Below are positions 19,015 through 24,984 of a DNA stretch of 37,277 bases, one piece after another; positions within the stretch are counted from its first letter, which is position 1; every line of letters starts with the position of its first letter. This DNA comes from Pirellulales bacterium (lineage in GTDB: Bacteria > Planctomycetota > Planctomycetia > Pirellulales > JAICIG01). Below the pieces are notes generated by a model. It searched no databases. It saw only the letters and a list, made by a program, of their open reading frames with translations, and was not told the DNA's origin. The translations under genes were made by a program, and so were the position numbers. Location: contig DATLUO010000060.1 of NCBI GenBank assembly GCA_035533075.1, positions 1 through 37,277 on the forward strand. Direction: 5' to 3'.

Positions 19015-19962
19015 TCAACGCAGTTGCGGTCGCGGGCGTTGGGCCACGTCGAGGCGTTCGACGAGGGCCATGCCGCCGGGATGACCTGGAGACACGGCCA
19101 AGAGTTGGGCCGTCGTCTGACGTGCCTCGGTCTCGCGTCCGGCCTTCCATTGAGCTTCGGCCAAGCGATAGAGCGTTTCGACCGCCGGCGGTCCGCGGTC
19201 GCGGGCCAGCGCCAGCAAATCGGCCGCCTCGGCGCACCGCCCCAAAGCGTCGTAGGCCAGACCCGTCAAGTAAAACACCTGGGCCGGCTCCTCGCCCGGC
19301 GGATACGTTTCGCTCAACGTTTGCAACGTCGCCAGGGCCCGCTGCGGTTGGTTGAGCTGGCGGTAGACCTCCGCCACGTCGAGCAAGGTCTCGCGGTCAT
19401 CGGGACGATAGCCCAACGCGCGGTGGTAGTCGGCCAGGGCCTCGCGCGGCTCGCCGGCGTCGCGCCGCAGCCGCCCGCGCAGCGACCATACGGCCGCGTT
19501 CTTCGGATCGACGTCGAGCGCTCGTTCGATCAGCTCGCCGGCCTCGGCGGCCTGGCCCAGGGCGGTCCTCATCTGGGCCGCGCGCACCAGCAGTTCCGGG
19601 TCGTCGGGCGAAAGCTGCAAGGCCTTGTCGAGTTGCTCCAGCGCGGCCGCCTGTTGTCGGCGGTGCCAGAGCGCTTCGGCATAGTGAAAGCGGGCCTCGG
19701 CGTCTTGCGGAAAGACCTTCACCGCCTGGGCCAGCAGCTCGTCGGCGCGGACCCAGTTGCCATGCTCCATGGCGCTGACGCCCTGCTGCGACAGTTGCCG
19801 CGACAGCACCAGCGACCGCGGCACGGGGCCGTCCGCCCCGCGAAAATGGCACCCCATGCTCGCCCCGCAGGCGGCCACCAGCCAGTGCAATACATGCCGA
19901 AGACACCGGTCCATGCGCGCGAAAATGGGCAAACGAGGGAAAAAGGCCGCGAACCGTAGCAT
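19015..19962 (-). CDS. Exported TPR-repeat protein
   Basis: This protein of about 315 residues is built largely of tetratricopeptide repeats. Successive 34-residue units carry the A...Y..AL motif with Pro at the turn, such as DELLAQAVKVFPQDAEARFH, QLDKALQLSPDDPELL and YHRALGYRPDDRETLLDVAE. TPRs mediate protein-protein contacts. The N-terminus has a hydrophobic segment with a possible lipobox (LVAAC) if translation starts at the internal ATG 19914; otherwise ATG 19962 gives a longer leader. It lies 24 bases after the PQQ/di-heme gene on the same strand and is probably co-transcribed, perhaps as an assembly or partner factor. That role is an inference. Confidence 0.8.
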   Translation of the reverse strand: MLRFAAFFPRLPIFARMDRCLRHVLHWLVAACGASMGCHFRGADGPVPRSLVLSRQLSQQGVSAMEHGNWVRADELLAQAVKVFPQDAEARFHYAEALWHRRQQAAALEQLDKALQLSPDDPELLVRAAQMRTALGQAAEAGELIERALDVDPKNAAVWSLRGRLRRDAGEPREALADYHRALGYRPDDRETLLDVAEVYRQLNQPQRALATLQTLSETYPPGEEPAQVFYLTGLAYDALGRCAEAADLLALARDRGPPAVETLYRLAEAQWKAGRETEARQTTAQLLAVSPGHPGGMALVERLDVAQRPRPQLR

Positions 19963-19986
19963 CAAACGGCGTCAGACGCAAGACGA

Positions 19987-22900
19987 TTACTCAGGCGTCC
20001 GCATCTCTTCGATCCACCTGCGGATCAGCTCCACCGCTCGTCGATCGACTAAAGAAGTAGCGAGTTGCGGCATCTGCCCGCGGCCGCGAATGCTGATGCG
20101 GCGCAGAAGCACCGAGCGGTCGGGGTCGCCGGCCGCCACCAGCTTCGCCCGTTCCATGCCGAAACGATCATGCAGAGGCTCGACGCCGACGAGCCGCATT
20201 TTGTCGCGGGCCGTCGAAAAACGCAGGTCCAGTTGCGCATTGCCGCCGCCGGCTTCGACGTGGCATTGGGCACAGTTGGCGTGCAAATACGCTCGTGCCC
20301 GCCGGTCGATCGGTTCTCGATCGTCATCAGGATCGGCCAGCCGTTCATAACGGTCCGGCGATCGCGCGAGAAGGGACGAAGCCGCCGCCGACCGCTGTCC
20401 GCGAGAGGCCGTCGCTTCGGCCACGCGCTTCGCGGCATCTTCGGCCGACATACTTGAGGCGCGAAGTTGTTCCCGTAGATACTCGCTCGCTTGAGCCTGA
20501 TAATCGACGCGCAGCAGCCCCAGATGCTCGAACACGCGCAACTGGTTGTCGACGACACCGCCGTAGTTGTTGTCTCGGTTCAGTTGGACGGTGGAGACGC
20601 CCAGCACGAAATTGGCCGCCCGGCTGTGACAAACCATGCACTCGCTACGGCTGGGATAGTGCCACGTTTGCCGCCGCTCGCCGTCCGCCGAGCGGACCGT
20701 AAACTCCTGATCGGCTCCCTCCTTCTCTACGAGCAGGGCCTCGGTCTGCTCCTCGTTCCAGCGATAGGAGTAGCCGGCCCATTCGCCCTGTTGGCGAGTC
20801 AACAGGCGGGTCTCGATCCAGCGCCGCGAATCTGGCCTGCCTTCGTTTCTTTCCAACGCAAACGATTTGACCAGCACGGTCCGATCGGGGAGTTCCCAGG
20901 TGCGATCGGTGGTAAAGGGGATGCGGACGGGCACCTCGTGGCCGTCCTGAGTCATTGTGGGCGGCAAGACCAGCCAGCGCTCCTTGTGAGCGCCGTCCGA
21001 CCAGAGCGGCGCATTGACGTCGTAGGGAACCGCGCCTGGTTGCATCCCATGTCCGGGCACCGAGCGAAAAAGGCCCGTCTCACTCAGTCGGCGCGGAAAG
21101 GCGGCCTGTGTGTTCTTGTCGGTGTTCGGCTCCAAGGTGTAGAAGCCGCCGCGGCCACCGCCCTGATGGTCGGCGATCAGCATCTCGCCGTCGGCGTCGA
21201 GCGCAAAGGCCGTGATCGCCAGGGTGGTATCGGCCAGTTCCTTGTGCCAAACGACCTTGTCGCCGTCGTGTCGCAAGCCCCAGATTTTGCCCGTCGAATA
21301 GTCGCCATAAAGATAGGCGCCCCGCAGCTCCGGCAGCTTGGTGCCGTGGTACACGACTCCCCCGGTCAGCGATCTTGCCTCCGAGTGCGGGTGCTCCGCG
21401 GTGGGCGGCGTGTGCGGAACGTCCGCCAGTTTGCGCTGCAGGTAGAAGGGATGGCTTCCCTCGAACACGCTCCAGCCATAGTTCGCTCCGCGCCGCAGCA
21501 AAAAGACGTGCTCCCACAGGTCTTGGCCGTTGCTACCGATCCAGATCTGCCCGGTGGCCGGATCAACCGTCATCCGCCAGGGATTTCGCAAGCCAAAGGC
21601 CCAGGTCTCGGGCCGTGCGCCGGCAACGCTCACGAAGGGATTGTCGGCAGGGACTGAATAGGGCTGATCGGCCCAAGGATGATCGACGTCGATCCGCAGT
21701 ACCTTGGCTGTGAGTCGGCTCAGATCCTGGCCGACGACGTCGGTGTCGGAATCGGAAGTGCCGTCGCCCGACGTGATGTAGAGCATGCGATCGAGGCCGA
21801 AGGCCAGGGCCGCGCCGTCGTGACCGGCGGATGGCCATTCGATGATGGTCAAGGCCGACGCGGGGTCGAACGCCCGCGGAGCCTCGCGAGCGACCGTATA
21901 CCTCGTGATGCGAGTCGAGCGTCGGCTGCTGCCGGACTTCGTATTCGCGCCGACAAACACGTGGCCGTTCCGACGAAAGTCGGGATGGAACACGAGCGAG
22001 TAGGCGAGCCCCTCCTCCATCTGCAACAAGGTTTCCAGTTCGCCGCTGCCGGGTTCGCCGCTGGTCCGCGCGATGCGCGTTGTCCCGTAAGCGGAGGGCT
22101 GGTCGATGATCCACAATCTCGCACTTCCCGGCTCGGCCGTCACAAAGACTGGAAACGAAAGACGCAGTTCGGGCAACACGCGTCGAGCGCGGTAAGGCAG
22201 CGGCGGGTCGGGCGATCCGATCACCCGCGAAGTGGCCAGGGGGACGTAAGACTCGATCCCGTAAGGCCGTAGGGCGGTCTGCTTGTCGGGGCCCTTGAAT
22301 ATCAGCGTGGCATAGTCTTCGTGATGGTGAAAGTCGGGCGGCTTTGACCGCAAGGCAGCGCAGGTCGAAAGCTCGGGGCCTTCGAAATCGACGGAGTAAT
22401 CGTAGCGGCAGAGCGCGAACTTCCACGTCTCGCCGTCGGCCGGGCGGCCGCCCGTGCGCAAGAAATCGGTCCAAGGGATGCGGCCCTCGACCGACCAGGC
22501 GGAGTCGTGATCTTGCCAGCGGTTCAACGTGCCGTCGAGCGCTACCTTGGCTTCGACATGGAAGGCGGCCTCGCCCTTGAACCGCCGATAACCACCGCTG
22601 CCGCGGCGCGGGATGAACATATCCATGACCGTGCCGGCCGCGTTCACCTGAAACTCGTAATAGCCCGGCTTATCGTCGGCCGGCTTGAAGAACAATTCGA
22701 AGACGTCGTTTTCCCAGGTGCGGCCGTCGGGCACTTCGACGTCGGCATAGAGATCGGAATCCTGCATGGTGGCGAAGAAGTAAAGGTTCTCACGGTCCCA
22801 CAGCAGGCGCGCCTTGGTGGCGGTTTTGGCCGGCCGCGCAGCCTCACCGAGCCACGGCAAGGAGAAGTCTTCGATCGATTGAGCCTTGCTCCAAGGCGCT

Positions 22901-23058
22901 TCGTCAGCCTTGCCGTCGATGGCGATTTCGCCATCGGCCCAGCGGCATTCGAAGGCTGCCGGACCCTCATCCGCCCGCGGCGCCGAGCCAAGCAGCGGCA
23001 AAGAGAGGCAGATCGAAATCGAAGTCCACAGAACGCGGCGTTTCAACGTGATTGCCAT
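19987..23058 (-). CDS. CBM9-like / PQQ-dehydrogenase-like propeller / di-heme cytochrome fusion
   Basis: This 1023-residue secreted protein has a signal peptide (about 1-29). Residues about 35-255 are a CBM9-like domain (DGKADEAPW, ENLYFFATMQDSDLYA, WENDVFELFF, WSVEGRIPW). Residues about 265-625 form a glucose/sorbosone-dehydrogenase-type propeller (GLAYSLVFHPDFRRNGHVFV, ITSGDGT, RPETWAFGLRNPWRM, GANYGWSVFEG, GDYSTGKIWGL) of the kind that binds PQQ. The last 400 residues are a heme region with CMVCH (about 807-811) and CAQCH (about 929-933). Together this suggests a periplasmic sugar oxidase passing electrons to its own c-type hemes, with the CBM9-like part perhaps binding a glycan. Substrate and PQQ dependence are not proven. 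It leads a two-gene unit with the TPR gene. Confidence 0.85.
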   Translation of the reverse strand: MAITLKRRVLWTSISICLSLPLLGSAPRADEGPAAFECRWADGEIAIDGKADEAPWSKAQSIEDFSLPWLGEAARPAKTATKARLLWDRENLYFFATMQDSDLYADVEVPDGRTWENDVFELFFKPADDKPGYYEFQVNAAGTVMDMFIPRRGSGGYRRFKGEAAFHVEAKVALDGTLNRWQDHDSAWSVEGRIPWTDFLRTGGRPADGETWKFALCRYDYSVDFEGPELSTCAALRSKPPDFHHHEDYATLIFKGPDKQTALRPYGIESYVPLATSRVIGSPDPPLPYRARRVLPELRLSFPVFVTAEPGSARLWIIDQPSAYGTTRIARTSGEPGSGELETLLQMEEGLAYSLVFHPDFRRNGHVFVGANTKSGSSRRSTRITRYTVAREAPRAFDPASALTIIEWPSAGHDGAALAFGLDRMLYITSGDGTSDSDTDVVGQDLSRLTAKVLRIDVDHPWADQPYSVPADNPFVSVAGARPETWAFGLRNPWRMTVDPATGQIWIGSNGQDLWEHVFLLRRGANYGWSVFEGSHPFYLQRKLADVPHTPPTAEHPHSEARSLTGGVVYHGTKLPELRGAYLYGDYSTGKIWGLRHDGDKVVWHKELADTTLAITAFALDADGEMLIADHQGGGRGGFYTLEPNTDKNTQAAFPRRLSETGLFRSVPGHGMQPGAVPYDVNAPLWSDGAHKERWLVLPPTMTQDGHEVPVRIPFTTDRTWELPDRTVLVKSFALERNEGRPDSRRWIETRLLTRQQGEWAGYSYRWNEEQTEALLVEKEGADQEFTVRSADGERRQTWHYPSRSECMVCHSRAANFVLGVSTVQLNRDNNYGGVVDNQLRVFEHLGLLRVDYQAQASEYLREQLRASSMSAEDAAKRVAEATASRGQRSAAASSLLARSPDRYERLADPDDDREPIDRRARAYLHANCAQCHVEAGGGNAQLDLRFSTARDKMRLVGVEPLHDRFGMERAKLVAAGDPDRSVLLRRISIRGRGQMPQLATSLVDRRAVELIRRWIEEMRTPE

Positions 23059-23099
23059 GCTCGGGATTATACTTCGGCCAACGACCGGCCGTAATATAC

Positions 23100-23179
23100 T
23101 TCACTCGGCCGAGAATGAGACATCGGCGATGCCCCGGTTGGACGCACCGGGGCGTCGCTTGGCCGTCACGCTGTTGGCC
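23100..23179 (+). repeat. Dispersed modular repeat, copy D (hairpin plus CTCGGCCGAG end)
   Basis: This 80-base segment carries the repeat end TTCACTCGGCCGAGAATGAG (reverse form of GTCTCATTCTCGGCCG). It is followed directly by the hairpin GCGATGCCCCGGT at 23126-23138 with ACCGGGGCGTCGC at 23146-23158 (one G-T wobble), then the flank TTGGCCGTCACGCTGTTG. Copies or parts also lie at 24712-24935, 34139-34277, 36281-36495 and 8224-8243. This copy sits about 40 bases upstream of the start codon of the PQQ/di-heme gene. Confidence 0.8.
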
Positions 23180-23366
23180 GGGGAAAAAGGGAGAAGTCCA
23201 ATTATTGACTCCGCAACGTATTCGCGAGGCATCAACGTCAAAAACCGAAGCAGCGAAAGCATTTGCGTCGATCATGCGGTAGACTGGAAGATCGGAACAC
23301 TAATCAACGCTAATCCGCACTAATCAGTACTGTTTCCTTCCTTCCATTAGCGAAGATGAGCGCGAA
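23180..23366. other. Intergenic DNA without a recognised gene
   Basis: Between the repeat copy and the transposase remnant there is AT-richer spacer DNA with short repeats of the words CTAATC and CGCACTAATC near 23300-23330. No gene or family was recognised. Confidence 0.5.
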
Positions 23367-23540
23367 TTAGCGTTCCTCATCCGTGGTCGCGATGTTGACC
23401 GGCGGAACTTTTTTGGAATTCGCGGCTGGTGTTTCGCGTGCCGCGATGCGTTCAAAAGCGGCGGTGAAATGGGACTTTTCCGGGGCCTCGGCGATCTTGG
23501 CTTGAATCGGGTTCAGGTCGATATAAATGCTGGGTCCGCG
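23367..23540 (-). pseudogene. C-terminal remnant of a REP-associated (Y1) transposase
   Basis: On the minus strand the last 52 or so codons before the stop at 23367 encode YIDLNPIQAKIAEAPEKSHF followed by TAAFERIAAR. This matches the C-terminal block of REP-associated tyrosine transposases common in planctomycetes (a Y-(I/V)-D-L-N-x-I-(R/Q)-A motif followed by P-E-x-S-x-(F/Y)-T-(S/A)-A). The catalytic HuH and tyrosine regions are missing, so only a fragment remains. Such transposases mobilise or tend hairpin repeats, and hairpin repeats of that kind lie nearby. Confidence 0.65.
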
Positions 23541-23670
23541 GACAAATGCTTGCGGCCCTTCTTGGGCGGGCGTAGAATCGTGGCCAGCATGGCGACTCCT
23601 TTCGCCGAAACTCAGCGGGAATTGCTGCGCGACGAGCTTGCATCGCGGATCGACAGGGATAATGCCTCCT

Positions 23671-24435
23671 ATGCCACTGCTGGACCACTTCAACCCGCCT
23701 TTGAGCCGAACGCATCCCTGGCGTAGTTTTCACGGGGCCTGGGCTGCGGCCATGGCCCGGTTGCTGAACCAGGGTGTCTTGCCCACAGGCTATTACGCCG
23801 TCCCTCTCGTGGACCGCGACGGACCCATCGACATCGACGTGGCCGCACTGCACGACCATGAGGCATCTCATTCCGCGAGCGATGGGGTCGAGCCGCGGAC
23901 ATGGGCCGCACCGGCCCCGGCCGTAGCGGTCGCCGTCGATCTGGCAACCGTCGATGGTGTCGAGGTTCAGGTTTTTGCTGAAGAGGGCGATCCGCGCCTC
24001 GCGGCCGCGGTCGAGCTGCTTAGCCCACGCAACAAGGACCGCCTGGCAGCCCGGCAGGCGTTCGCGGTCAAGTGTGTCGGCTGCCTGCAACAGGGTAGTA
24101 GCGTCGTGGTTGTCGATACGGTCACCACGCGACGAGCCGACCTGAGGAGTACCATCCTGTCCCTCCTCGGGGTCGATCTGGGCGCGGCCGCGCTACCACC
24201 GGCGGGGCTGTCGGCAGTTTCCTACCGAGCTGTCGGGCGTGACGAAGAATGGCAACAACTTGAGGTTTGGCCGGCGCCGCTCGCTCTGGGACAGCCACTG
24301 CCGACCCTTCCCTTATGGATCGCCTCCGACTACTCAGTGCCTCTTGATCTGGAAGCAAGCTACCAAATGACGTGCGCGGACCTTCGCATCCATCAAGCGC
24401 CCGTCCGCCCACTGCCGACTGCTGACTCGAATTAG
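23671..24435 (+). CDS. DUF4058-like protein with a PD-(D/E)xK-like motif
   Basis: This protein of about 254 residues begins MPLLDHFNPPLSRTHPWRSF, typical of a planctomycete and cyanobacterial family annotated as DUF4058. Central blocks are IDIDVAAL, then AVELLSPRNKDR and AFAVKCVGCLQQGSSVVVVD. The order D, E-x-x-SP-x-N-K-x-x, K-C-x-x-x-L-x-x-G and V-V-D resembles the core of PD-(D/E)xK (Uma2-like) nuclease folds. A nuclease activity is possible but unproven. The last part, WPAPLALGQPLPTLPLWI with VPLDLEASY, is family-typical. I prefer ATG 23671 by family start; an in-frame ATG at 23662 adds three residues. AGGGAT lies upstream. The gene is bracketed by a transposase remnant and repeat copies. 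Confidence 0.75.
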   Translation: MPLLDHFNPPLSRTHPWRSFHGAWAAAMARLLNQGVLPTGYYAVPLVDRDGPIDIDVAALHDHEASHSASDGVEPRTWAAPAPAVAVAVDLATVDGVEVQVFAEEGDPRLAAAVELLSPRNKDRLAARQAFAVKCVGCLQQGSSVVVVDTVTTRRADLRSTILSLLGVDLGAAALPPAGLSAVSYRAVGRDEEWQQLEVWPAPLALGQPLPTLPLWIASDYSVPLDLEASYQMTCADLRIHQAPVRPLPTADSN

Positions 24436-24984
24436 TTGTTGCGCCGTCCTGGTATCACAAGAAGACGCGGACGAACTCGCGAATGCCGTATGGTCACAGA
24501 ACTAAAACAGTCGGGGGTGTTGGTGCAACTTGCACCAAACTCGTCAGGCGTGCGTTGCGGTCGGCGGGGCTCAGCCCGCGGCAACCTCCGCCGCGCGTTT
24601 CGGCGTCGCCACGGCCGAACCCTCGTCGCCGTCGGTGTCCTCGTCACGGAGTGCCGCGGTGTTTTAGATCGCGATGATCTTCGCTTGCCGGCGGGACTGG
24701 GAACGCCCGAGCAACTGTCGGAATCCGACAGTTGGCCAACTGTGGGGGGGTTCCTCCGCGTCGCGACGAGCAGTGCGGTTCGGGAGCGGCCCTTGCGTCG
24801 GGAATCTACCGACACGCTGACGCGTCCCGCTCGCCACGGCTTATAGGCGCCGGCCGCTATCCGGCTCCCGGCGCGCCGGGACCCCAGCCACCGCTTTTCC
24901 TCGCGGCAAACCGTCTCATTCTCGGCCGAGTGAAGTAGAGTTCCGGGCTTCTCGCACCGCTGGCCTCGGTCCGGATTCGGCATT
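24436..24984. other. Intergenic region largely made of dispersed repeat copy A
   Basis: This 549-base interval between the DUF4058-like gene and the DUF1549/DUF1553 gene contains no convincing gene. Its second half (24712-24935) is repeat copy A; the first half (24436-24711) has no feature I can name. Open frames across it are repeat translations or low-complexity Arg-rich peptides. The promoter for the downstream gene should lie in its last 50-100 bases. Confidence 0.6.
24712..24935 (-). repeat. Dispersed modular repeat, copy A
   Basis: Read on the minus strand this 224-base segment aligns end to end with 36281-36495 on the plus strand at roughly 90 percent identity over most of its length. 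It begins with the CTCGGCCGAG end and passes through AAGCGGTGGCTGGGG and CGGGACGCGTCAGCGTGTCG. It ends in a palindrome (24712-24722 with 24724-24734). The outer end lies 50 bases before the start codon of the DUF1549/DUF1553 gene. Confidence 0.85.
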
